From Codonopsis lanceolata (lineage: Eukaryota; Streptophyta; Magnoliopsida; Asterales; Campanulaceae), in NCBI GenBank assembly GCA_013146195.2, contig CM028382.1, forward strand, positions 63,095,596-63,159,595: 64,000 bases of DNA, read 5' to 3'. Below, piece after piece: positions 55,692 to 64,000 of this stretch. Both the position numbers and the translations under genes were made by a program. The number at the start of each line of letters is the position of its first letter. The first letter of the stretch is position 1. The notes beneath the pieces are model-generated. The model had not been told where the DNA came from. It searched no databases and saw only the letters and a program-made list of their open reading frames with translations.

Positions 55692-55756
55692 ATGGACTCT
55701 ACCTCACTCTCGCTCGCTCCCATCCTCCTTTCCATCGGCACTACCTTACCCGTCAG
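55692..55756 (+). CDS. Candidate first coding exon of an unidentified host gene
   Basis: ATG at 55,692 opens MDSTSLSLAPILLSIGTTLP and then V plus two bases, ending at a CAG|GTATGT donor (55,756/55,757). The peptide is hydrophobic after residue 6, so it could start a signal or membrane-anchor segment. A TATA box at 55,535 and a CT-rich leader suit a real promoter. A pyrimidine-rich acceptor TTTTGTGATCAG at 56,654-56,665 would join in phase and reach a TAG at 56,706-56,708 after 14 codons, giving a 36-residue protein; other exons are equally possible. I recognise no family. RNA evidence is needed. Confidence 0.3.
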
Positions 55757-57120
55757 GTATGTCCCCAAGTTCTTGCATCTAATTTCGTATATTTCTCTGT
55801 TTCATTGAAGATACACACGGATATCGACACAATCAAACATGTGCTTTCTCCCTGTCTCATTCATCAACTGAAAGCCTTAATTTACTAATTTTCATTTTTT
55901 GTATAAAAAATTGCGAAGATTAAAAGCCCTAACTTACTAATTGCAAGAAAGATGTAGTCAGTTAGTCTCTCATTATCAAATTCTTCTTTTGTTGAGTAGA
56001 GCTTTTTGAAATTCACTTGCTTTCGGATCGTGTCAAGGGTATCAAACAGATTGGTGTACACTCCCAGTGGTTTATTCGTTTTCTTCTGTTGAGTAGTCTC
56101 TCATACATATGATGTTGTTTGTTTGTGTCGTATGATTTTGTGTTTTAGTCCAATACAAAGAATATAAATAGGAAAATTTGATTTCAATTTTTTTGGGCTA
56201 TGGAAGTTGGTCTTTTGGGGGATGGAGGAGTATTTGTCACTCATATATGTTGCTATGTAGCTATGATTATGTGTTAATGGACGAGTTTCTCAGCTATGCT
56301 TATTTTTGCTAGCAAGGTAGTGGGTAGTGGTGGAAAAACAACATGCGGTAGTGTGAAGTAATTTACCAAATTAAGATGAAAAAAAGTGTCAAAAAAAATG
56401 AAGAGAGTCTGCTATTTGATTGGCATGTTTCCGATCATAGTTCTATTGTTTTACCATCCTTTTGACTGAACCTGACTATGGACGTGATGCAAGTTCTCTT
56501 CGAACAACAACAACAAAGGTCTATGCTCTAAATCTCTTTACTGTTTTTTTTTTTCTTTCTTTGTTGTGATTTGTGTGCTTCATTTTCTCAATTCATTCGA
56601 TTGAGTTGAGTATAAACATCTTCTATTGACATTTTTTTTTTACTCTTTGGCTCTTTTGTGATCAGATCACAGGAGGGTGGATCCTTGAAGGGCAAAAGCG
56701 GTGGATAGGAAACAACACGTTCGCATATGTGTTTGTTGTTTTTGCAAGAAACACAGACATAAACCAGATAAGTGAGTAATTTTTTGTTTTTGTTTTATTA
56801 GGAGTATCAACATGCATATTTTAAAAAACTTGGTGGTGCTAGAAGCATGTTCAAGAAGCGTTATGAAAAAAGGCCAAAATAATTGCTACCTGGGTTTCTA
56901 TTGTTGATTAGAACAGAAATTAGAAACCAAACATATGTGATTCGACAACGGCTCTATATATAGACAATTTATTGGCTAACTTGAAGATTTCTTACCAGCT
57001 GCTTCTTAGACAATTTAATGTGAACAAAGTCAGATTGCATTCTTGGTAAAAGTGTTTTTTTGCTATCTTTTTGTGTGGTGCAGTCAAGGTTGAATTTTGG
57101 TTGAAAAGGCGAAAGATAAG
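55757..57120 (+). other. Possible introns and exons downstream of the candidate first exon
   Basis: Mostly T-rich intron-like DNA. Exon-like stretches with consensus borders are 56,666-56,768 (acceptor GATCAG, donor AAGTGAGT nearby) and one starting after GTGTGGTGCAG at about 57,083. Neither has a recognisable protein. No transposon protein is seen. Confidence 0.3.
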
Positions 57121-57749
57121 TGAACTGCCCGGCCCAATAGGCCCAAGTCATAAGTCACGTGCCTGACACATGATTACCATTCAGTCAATGCACGAGCATC
57201 CTAAAGTCAAAGCTACGAGGAGAAGATTAAATGGTTCTTGTATGTCACGAGCAGGGGTCTCAACCATCAGCGAGCAAGAGATGTAAGCGAGCTGGGGGCT
57301 TGACCAACGAGCAGGAACATGTAGCGAGCATGATGTGTTATGCTCGTTCATTCAAGAGTTATTGTCAGTTGAGGACGGTTATGTCCGGATAATTCCCCAT
57401 TTGACTATTGTAGTTAATGGGGCAATTAATATGTCCGCCATCAATGCCATGAATGTTAGTGGGTGGTTACGATCATTTACTCTCTCCGGCAACAACTATA
57501 AAAGCCCCTCAAAATGAAGGGGGGAGGTATGTGATTCTGATAGCTTGCCTAAACTCTGCCAAATTTTATACTCTCTTGCGTACTTGGGCTAATTGTCACA
57601 CCGGAAGGCTTTTGCAGGGAGTGCCCCTGCCTAGTTCACGGTTTTCTTGACTTAATTGCAGAGTTGGGCTTTGAAGATTGAAGGATACGTTGAAAGCCAG
57701 GTATCCAGTTGGAAGAATCCAGTGCGTTTGGAAGATTTTGGACGCATCA
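57121..57749 (+). repeat. Element H 5' LTR (left edge uncertain)
   Basis: The right edge ...GACGCATCA at 57,749 is fixed by the primer site. The left edge is inferred at TGAACTGCCCGG (57,121); it is not confirmed because the 3' LTR is outside. TATAAAAG at 57,497-57,504 is the promoter. Six CGAGC words and one inverse lie in 57,193-57,346 upstream of it. Confidence 0.6.
57497..57504 (+). promoter_or_regulatory. Element H LTR TATA box
   Basis: AACAACTATAAAAGCCCCTC; a canonical plant LTR promoter position, about 250 bp before the primer site. Confidence 0.65.
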
Positions 57750-57751
57750 GT

Positions 57752-57769
57752 TGGTTCCGTTGCCGGGAA
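57752..57769 (+). other. Element H primer-binding site
   Basis: TGGTTCCGTTGCCGGGAA, a variant of the Tat/Athila type TGGCGCCGTTGCCGGGGA. Confidence 0.8.
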
Positions 57770-57813
57770 ACGGTAGCATTTTTCGTGAAAGTTGTTCTTG
57801 GTAGATTCTGATA

Positions 57814-59445
57814 ATGGCAGAAAACGGCGTTAATGGTGTCAATGGAAGCCGTCAGGAGGATGTACATGCAACTCCTAGTCTTAATCAGTTGGCTGGAAAT
57901 AATCTGCCTCCTCATGATGCTCGTCATCAGCTTAATCAACGGCATGGTGTGGATTCCTTATCTAGAAGTGCAGTAGCAGCTGTTGGGTTGGCAAATGAAT
58001 TCAGGGAGGAAGCTCTTCGTTAAAGGGCTATATATTTGGGGCAGATGTACCAGCTTAACTTACAGTTGATTGCCATGGGTAAGCCGCCTCTACCCATTCA
58101 ATTGGATCCCTTACCAGATTTATCTACACCGAGTCAAGCAGCAAGTGGATCGAGGACAGGGGGCAATCAATTAAATGCGGTGATCGTTCCCGCACAATAG
58201 TGGGAGAGGGAGTCAAAGGGACGAAATCAGCAAGAAGGCAGAGATAGTCACAGGGTTGTGCCCAGTGTGCATAGCCGGTTGGGACCACGAGTCAGGGAAG
58301 ATTCAGCATAGTCTCGTCGGCATCAACGATCACCTACTCCACGAAGGTCTCATGCTCGTAGGCCTCGCTCGCCCTCTCCTCGACGGTCACATGCTCGTAG
58401 TCGTCGTACACCATCTCCAAGGAGATCCTATGCTCGTCATCATAGGACACCTTCCCCCAGACGATCCCAAGGATACTTGTCTCACCATTCCAAGGAAAAA
58501 AGGGAGTTGCATCAATCAGATGCACAAAGGAATTTAGTGGCCAATGAACCAGTTGCTCAGCTCGCCGGGGTGCCACAGGCACAGGTGGCGTAGGTCGTGG
58601 GTGTTACTCAAGCCCTTGGAGCTATGGGTCCCCCACAGGTCCCTCATATGCCCGTGGTACAGCCTCAGCCCGGGGGTGGTTTGCCTTCAACCATTAACAT
58701 GCAGGATTTTGAAGATTTGAAGCGCCGTATGGAGGCGTGGGAACAGGGCAAAGCTCTGGATGGAAACTTTTTGGGTACTTCAGCCAGCCCGTTGGCACCA
58801 TGGATTGAGAATGCACCACCAGCACAGGGACTCATCTTCCCAAACATTAAGGAGTATACGAGGAAGACAAAAGCAAGAGACTGGTTGATGTCATTTGAAT
58901 CTCAAATTGGCTTGGTGACTTCAGATGAAGCCTTAAAGATTCGGGCTTTTGTGGGTGCCTTGCAAGGAAAGACGTTAGCTTGGATGGGAGCTTTACCACG
59001 TAGATCGATCAATAATTGGGCTGATTTGAGAACGAAGTTTCTAGCAGACTTTGGTACCTTGGGCACGTTGGCAAAGACAAGGGCCGACTTATCAAAGGTT
59101 AAGCAAGGAGCAAACGAGTCAACTGCTAGCTACTTGGAGCGATTTACCAAAGTGCTGGAGCAAGTTCCAGGGTTGACCGAGCAGGAGGTAACCTTATGCT
59201 TTGAAACCGGGTTACTTGAGGGAGAAAGTGGTTTAAGATCGGAATTAAGTATGCGTGAGCCCAAAACGCAAGCAGAAATGTTAATGCGGGCACAGAAATG
59301 GTGTGCAGGGGAGACTGCAAAGAAAGAAAAGAAGAAAGAGAACAATGATGCCGGGGAAAATTCCAAGGGTAATGGTCAGGCCGTGGGCGGAGGATATAAT
59401 AAAGGCAAGTCAAGATATGATCGCCCCGAGAGAATTTCTTCGTGA
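57814..59445 (+). pseudogene. Element H gag with SR-like repeat array; in-frame stops
   Basis: One frame runs the whole length, broken only by stops: TAA 58,021 and TAG 58,198, 58,309 and 58,591. It starts MAENGVNGVNGSRQEDVHAT. At 58,327-58,482 four 39-bp units encode a 13-residue repeat (RSPTPRRSHARRP, RSPSPRRSHARSR, RTPSPRRSYARHH, RTPSPRRSQ...), like RS domains of splicing factors. The gag capsid domain is intact from 58,597: PLAPWIENAPPAQGLIFPNI, KIRAFVGALQGKTLAWMGAL, NNWADLRTKFLADFGTLGTL and LERFTKVLEQVPGLTEQEVT. It ends in a basic Lys/Glu region. The stops have the form CAG to TAG. Confidence 0.85.
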
Positions 59446-59857
59446 AGCTGATCTTACCCCGCTCAATACGTTGCGCGAGGATATTATGTATGAGATTCGA
59501 GATGAGCTTCCTCGCCCACCTCGCATGAATCCTGAGACAGCAGATACTCGGGATCGGACAAAGAGATGTGCTTATCATGACGATTACGGGCACACGACAG
59601 AGGAGTGTTGGCCGCTGAAAAAGGCCATACAGAAATTGATAAATGAAGGCCGGCTAGACCGGTTCAAGAGAGATGGAGGAAACAGAGGGAATGCTCCCCG
59701 GAGAGATGCCCCACCGATTAGAGGGGTAATAAATGTCATAATGGATGAAGAGCCCACTCCAACCCAGCTCGGTAAACAGATTTATTCTTTGTCAAAAGTT
59801 GTAGATCGACCTACTACTTTGCAAAGCGTGAGAAGAAACAATACGCTTCACTTGTAG
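59440..59857 (+). pseudogene. Element H gag-protease spacer with zinc-binding segment
   Basis: In frame 2 after a frameshift near 59,430: LTPLNTLREDIMYEIRDELP, then KRCAYHDDYGHTTEECWPLK and KAIQKLINEGRLDRFKRDG. The C-x-x-H-x-x-x-G-H-x-T-x-x-C pattern followed by a helical L-K-x-x-I-x-x-L-I segment is characteristic of Tat-type elements. IRGVINVIMDE follows, the usual lead-in to protease. Frame ends at 59,857. Confidence 0.8.
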
Positions 59858-59912
59858 CGAAGAAGCGAAAGCAATGTAAAGGTGAGAGCAGTCCTTAATT
59901 GTCTCGGCCCTG

Positions 59913-60053
59913 GTGGATGGTTGGGTGGTGCATCGAATCCTGGTGGATACTGGTGCTTGCAGGGACGTGATGTATTATTCATGTTTTCAGGGTTTGGAAT
60001 TGAGTGATGATCGCCTCAAACCATATGCTGTGACGCTGGAGGGCTTCACTAAC
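59913..60053 (+). pseudogene. Element H protease, first half
   Basis: VVHRILVDTGACRDVMYYSC with the D-T-G-A active site, then LKPYAVTLEGFTN. It is cut after this residue by the solo LTR at 60,054 and resumes at 62,415. The target duplication CTAAC lies in the last codons. Confidence 0.8.
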
Positions 60054-60527
60054 TGTAACGCCCCAAACTCGGGTCCGACCATTTGGACCCACAATTTGGC
60101 CACGTCACCAACAATCAATACCTAAAATTCATAATAACTTCCAAAGGTAATAATTAATAAATTTAATATCCTCCAAATGTAACTAAAATACAACCACAAA
60201 ACATCCGAAACGAAATCTAAAATAAAACTGATCAAAGTTAATTAAACTTCCAAAGTACAAATTAACTAAAAATGTCTAAACTTCTTTGACCATCTTCATT
60301 CATCTACTCGAAACAATTCATCTAGCCAAGCTAAATGTCACCTGGAAGAGAAAGAGTAAGAAAGGGTGAGCGAACAATGCTCAGCAAGTTCATATACAAC
60401 CCCTCCGGTTACTAAGGATGAGTTGACCGAAATAAATCAAGGAATCCAAATCGAAAGTTCCAATATCTAAAATGCGAAAATCAAATAGTCAAAGTTTAAA
60501 TATTCAAATTTCAAATATATTTTCAGG

Positions 60528-60713
60528 ATTCCAAGTGAAAGATAAAGATAACAAACGACTGAGAATCCAATTGTCACCAACCGTCCTATACCACCGGCGA
60601 CAACGCATCACTCACGATAAATATTTAGGATTCCAAACGAAAGATAATAATGCAAAGGACGACTCGAGTAGTCCAATTGTCACAAACCGTCCCATACCAG
60701 CTGGAGACAACGG
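60528..60713. repeat. Direct duplication of about 85 bp in the solo LTR
   Basis: GGATTCCAAGTGAAAGATAA...CAACG at 60,528-60,603 recurs as GGATTCCAAACGAAAGATAA...CAACGG at about 60,628-60,712, sharing TCCAATTGTCAC and CCGTCC(T/C)ATACCA. Confidence 0.7.
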
Positions 60714-60857
60714 ACGACTCACAGATACCAAGATCACATAAGCGGTCAAAGACTTGTTCGAACAATGTTCCGAAAAATTCTAAAGACCCATAAGGGTAAA
60801 GGTTTCTAAAGGGTATATCCGGATAACTAACCACATGTCTAGTGGTTAAAGGGTTTC

Positions 60858-61016
60858 GAAAGGTCACATTAACCCGTGACTAGGTAAATCGAAAGGTCAC
60901 ATTAACCCGTGACTAAGTAAATCGAAAGGTCACATTTACCCGTGACTAGGTAAATCAAAAGGTCACATTAACCCGTGACTAGGTAAATCGAAAGGTCACA
61001 TTTACCCGTGACTAGG
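60858..61016. repeat. 33-bp tandem array (about 5 units) in the solo LTR
   Basis: Unit AAAGGTCACATTAACCCGTG then ACTAGGTAAATCG, starting near 60,858, 60,891, 60,925, 60,957 and 60,990, with few base changes (ATTAA or ATTTA). Confidence 0.9.
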
Positions 61017-61759
61017 TTGTTTGACTTAATGATCAAGGTAGAAACTTTTAAATAATCAAATACATTTTACAAAATGAATTACAAACACATTTATGTATCA
61101 AATAGATATCTCACATAAAACATGATATGTATGTGAGATTAAACGAAGGAGCATAATCATGAGTAATGAAATGAACGAAATCGACGGAGTTCAAAATCAA
61201 ATACCGATACAAAATCGGCACATGTTTTCAAGGAAAGACATTTATCAAAGAAATAAATGAAGTCTAACAGTATGGAACGAAGAATTCAAAGGACCTAAAT
61301 GAGGTATGATCCCTTACCTCGAAACTGCTTAGCGTAGATGATCCCGCAACACAATTGGTCGTCCTAAGCCCGCTTGTCCGATTCTAATTAAAATTACAAC
61401 GTAGCAAGTCACTAACTAATATTATTCTACTAATTAATTTCTTACGTTCATACCAATTCATAATCCTCAACAATTAACATATCCTGAACATACACTTAAT
61501 ACTAACTTAAATTGAAACTTCCAACAAGTACCTCACCAAATGTATTAAAATATAGATTTTCTTTATAAATATAACTTGTTGATACTATAAGATACTCCTA
61601 TTAAAACATTGTAAATTTCATTCACCAAAAAAAAAAATCCAACTTACATACTAACAATGTTGTCTTTAAAAAATATATATATAGTTAGTAATCGTAGTTA
61701 TTTTAGGTTTTGAAAATCAATAAGTTAATAAATAAATAATAAAACTAAACTAACACACT

Positions 61760-61990
61760 AAGTCTACACACACAAAACACACACACTATTCACGCACACA
61801 CACTACACTGACTTAATCCACTACACACTATTCACGGTACACACACAAAACACACACACTATTCACGCACACAAAACACATAATAGTACACTGTTTGTTT
61901 GAATAATTTTTTTTTCTTTTTCAAATCCACCGGTTGACTTTGTGCACTATACGTTGAGATATATATATATATATGGATATATATATATTA
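61760..61990. repeat. CA-rich and (TA)n simple repeats
   Basis: Repeated ACACACACTATTCACG blocks at 61,768-61,880 and a TATATATA tract at 61,960-61,990, within the solo LTR. Confidence 0.75.
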
Positions 61991-62409
61991 TTATATTATA
62001 TCTATACCTTCTCAATCAATCTAATTGAACAGGAAGAAAAAAAATTATTTACCTCTATTGCTTGCCACCGGCGGCTCTCTCACCCTCTGCCTTTTCTCCT
62101 TTTTTTTTTTTGTACTCCGTTAATCGATAAAGGGTTTTCTCCTCCTTTAACCCTTATTTATACAGAAACCCTATTAGTTTTCCTAACTCTAACATTAAAT
62201 GGGCAAAGATCAATCTTTTAATTGGGTAATATTATAATTAAACCTAGTCACAAGTGGGCCAAGCCCAAACCAATTTAATTAGTTACTTAATAGGTTCAAA
62301 GCATTAATCTAACACAATAATTATAACATTACTTATATAGGTCCAAAACGATTGTAATATTAATTAACACGAATTAATATTTTTTATTTAAAATTATCGG
62401 GGTATTACA

Positions 62410-62770
62410 CTAACCATAAAGTACTGGTTAAAGGCACGGTCGAGCTGGAGGTATTCATCGGTGAAGGGAGCCGCACGCGAGTTGAGAAGATCACTTTCAT
62501 GGTGATCGACTTAAAGTATCCTTATAATATTATCTTGGGTGTGCCGAGCATGACCAAGTTTCAGATGGTTGCGTCCATTCCCCACCAACGCGCTAAATTT
62601 TACACCGATCAAGGGGTAGGTGTATTGAGAAGTCAGCCTCGGGCAGTACTTGAATATGTGCGTGACAGTCAACGAAAAAAGCAAAAAATGACCTTGGAGG
62701 ACGGCGAGCAGAAAATCACTGTTAGCACCAAGGAGACATCTCATGTGACTGTGGGGCCATCAATAGTGGC
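62410..62770 (+). pseudogene. Element H protease, second half
   Basis: Resumes after the solo LTR with LVKGTVELEVFIGEG, ITFMVIDLKYPYNIILGVPS (the ILG-like C-terminal protease motif) and MTKFQMVASIPHQRAKFYTD. With 59,913-60,053 it forms a complete protease region split by the insertion. Confidence 0.8.
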
Positions 62771-62789
62771 TATGGTGAATGAAGAGAAT

Positions 62790-63180
62790 TGCGAGGTGGA
62801 TACTTGCCCTTTGCCGACATTGAAGTCGGGGGGCAGGCCGAGCACGAAGTTGACACAAGCTTGACTTTGGATCAAACTGGCGAGGAGAGCATTTGTCCTT
62901 TGCCGACACTGAAGTCGAGGGGCAGGTCGAACAGCACAATGAGGCGAGTTTGGTTCCAGATGAGGTTGGGGAGAAACTTGATGGTCCTTTGCCGACATTG
63001 GAGTCAGGGGGACAGGCTGAACAGATTGAGGACATGGATGTGGACCAGCTCGATACGGTTGAGACTTAGGCTGAGGAAGAAGAGAAGGTGGAGTGTGATA
63101 CACTCCAAATGCGGGATGAGCCAGAATTCACGGCTCAGGATGAGCTCGAGGAGGTGGTTATAAATTCTGCTTATCCCGAA
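62790..63180 (+). pseudogene. Element H linker with three 89-bp repeats
   Basis: Acidic linker between protease and RT. CCTTTGCCGACATTGAAGTC recurs near 62,808, 62,897 and 62,986 with about 89-bp spacing, each followed by a G-run and GGCAGG. Frames change from unit to unit. The following frame contains DTVET then TAG (63,067-63,069) and AEEEEKVECDTLQMRDEPEF. Linker repeats in this place are not usual core domains. Confidence 0.75.
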
Positions 63181-64000
63181 CAAACAATAAAAATTGGCAA
63201 GGCATTGTCAGCTGAAGCTCGGGCCGACTTGATCAAGTAGCTTAAGGACAGTTTGGATGTTTTTGCATGGAGACCGGAGGATATGCAAGGCGTGAGTGAG
63301 GCAAGCCATTAAGGAGGAAGTTGAGAAGTTGCTCAGCGCGGGCATCATTGAAGAAATACATTATCCAACTTGGTTGGCTAATGTTGTAATGGTCAAAAAG
63401 TCTAATGGCAAGTGGCGAATGTGCGTCGATTTCACTGACTTGAATAAGGCCAGCCCGAAGGATTGCTATCCTTTACCTCGAATCGATAAGTTGGTTGATG
63501 CCATAGCAGGGTTTGAGCTTTTCAGCTTCATTGATGCATATTCTGGATATCATCAAGTTAAAATGAGCGAGCAAGATAAGGCTCTGACAGCTTTCCGAGC
63601 AGCAGGAGGGCTATATTGCTATAAGATGATGCCATTCGGATTAAAGAATGCAGGAGCTACTTATCAAAGAATGGTGAATAAAATATTCAGCTCGCATATC
63701 GGAAGGAATGTCGAAGCTTACATTGACGACATGGTGGTGAAGACCAAAGAGCATGAGCACACTGTTGATCTGGGTGAGACTTTTGCCAACCTTAGAAAAA
63801 ATAACATGAAGCTTAACCCGAGCAAATGTGTGTTCGGGGTGAAAGCGGGCAAGTTTCTGGGGTTCATGGTAACTGAGCGGGGTATAGAGGCTAATCCAGA
63901 AAAAATTTAGGCATTGGTCACTATGAAGCTTCCTCGATGTATCAAAGATGTTCAAAAGCTCAATGGTATGGTAATAGCCCTTGGTCGCTTCATTTCTAGG
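63181..64000 (+). pseudogene. Element H reverse transcriptase
   Basis: Lead-in KIGKALSAEARADLIK, TAG (63,238-63,240), LKDSLDVFAWRPEDMQGV. A deletion follows: sequence jumps to RQAIKEEVEKLLSAGIIEEI, losing roughly 25-30 codons that fragment R keeps. RT is then intact: WLANVVMVKKSNGKWRMCVD, LFSFIDAYSGYHQVKMSEQD, MMPFGLKNAGATYQRMVNKI and the catalytic AYIDDMVVKTKEHEH (YIDD). A TAG at 63,908-63,910 interrupts before ALVTMK. It runs out of the window. Confidence 0.9.

Larger units (their letters stand above)
60054..62409 (-). repeat. Solo LTR, 2,356 bp, inserted in element H protease
   Basis: Ends TGTAACGCCCC and GGGGTATTACA form an 11-bp imperfect inverted repeat with TG/CA termini. Identical 5-bp flanks CTAAC are at 60,049-60,053 and 62,410-62,414. 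There is no internal coding region or second LTR, so it is a solo LTR left by recombination. Orientation is inferred as minus from TATAAATAAG at about 62,162-62,153. The family is a third gypsy group distinct from T1/T2. It contains a 33-bp tandem array and an 85-bp duplication listed separately. Confidence 0.85.
57121..64000 (+). mobile_element. Tat-like Ty3/gypsy element H, continues past window
   Basis: Putative 5' LTR (about 57,121-57,749), primer site (57,752-57,769), gag (57,814-59,445), knuckle and protease (59,440-62,760, broken by a solo LTR), acidic repeat linker (62,790-63,180) and RT (63,296 on). The RT, the DTGA protease, the C-x-x-H knuckle and the primer site are those of the Tat group. 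Related fragment R is at 31,524-32,283. Pol beyond RT, and the 3' LTR, are outside. Confidence 0.85.

Noticed and set aside
60858..61016. CRISPR-like repeats
   Set aside because: Units are contiguous 33-bp tandem repeats without spacers, inside a plant solo LTR.
62741..63103. Pro/Gln-rich minus-strand ORFs
   Set aside because: They are shadows of the repeated acidic linker of element H; repetition explains the apparent Pro-rich protein.

Overview
This window is plant nuclear DNA, probably from a flowering plant. The evidence is nested LTR retrotransposons of typical plant lineages (Ty3/gypsy chromovirus, Athila-like and Tat-like elements; Ty1/copia, including Sirevirus-like ones), an L1-type LINE with a plant-style RNase H domain, a Stowaway-like MITE, and two patches that look like spliced host-gene sequence. 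The species cannot be named from the sequence. There is no prokaryotic operon, CRISPR array, rRNA or tRNA gene. A 100-N assembly gap lies at 41,355-41,454.

Layout. 1-8,283: chromovirus T1 on the minus strand, its 3' LTR cut by the window edge. 8,284-15,967: a second member of the same family, T2, on the plus strand; T1 appears to sit inside T2's 5' LTR. 15,968-18,071: AT-rich spacer with a MITE, short duplications and a (TTA)n microsatellite. 18,072 to about 22,250: decayed Sirevirus-like copia element A (minus) with its 3' LTR, RNase H, a reverse transcriptase lacking its core, and an acidic hinge. About 22,250-28,492: element B (minus) with a 1.8 kb LTR and primer site but no recognisable pol. 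28,493-31,523: Athila-like element C (minus) with gag and 5' LTR; the LTR carries a 5'-truncated LINE with a 16-bp target duplication. 31,524-32,283: Tat-like reverse transcriptase fragment R (plus). 32,284-37,753: 3' half of an Athila-like element E/F (minus) with an intact env-like ORF. 37,754-41,354: Athila-like element D (plus), cut by the gap.

After the gap come two minus-strand exons of a Ser/Pro-rich host protein. Copia element G (41,919-54,146, plus) lies 22 bp outside the splice acceptor of one of them. G contains a nearly complete L1 LINE (42,730-48,456) with a 14-bp target duplication. From 54,147 to about 57,100 is non-repetitive-looking DNA with a candidate promoter and first exon (55,535-55,756). 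From about 57,121 to the end is Tat-like element H (plus), whose protease is interrupted by a 2,356-bp solo LTR with perfect 5-bp target duplications (60,054-62,409).

Almost every coding region is a pseudogene. The one long uninterrupted ORF of recognisable type is the 334-codon env-like ORF at 36,250-37,254. The elements do not form one pathway: they are successive, mutually nested insertions. No clearly new biological system was found. The most informative unusual signals are length changes at CNG sites in T1/T2, CAG-to-TAG type stops in the Tat/Athila elements, an env-like ORF with its own TATA box and LTR-type palindrome, an SR-like repeat array in a gag protein, and repeated polypurine tracts.
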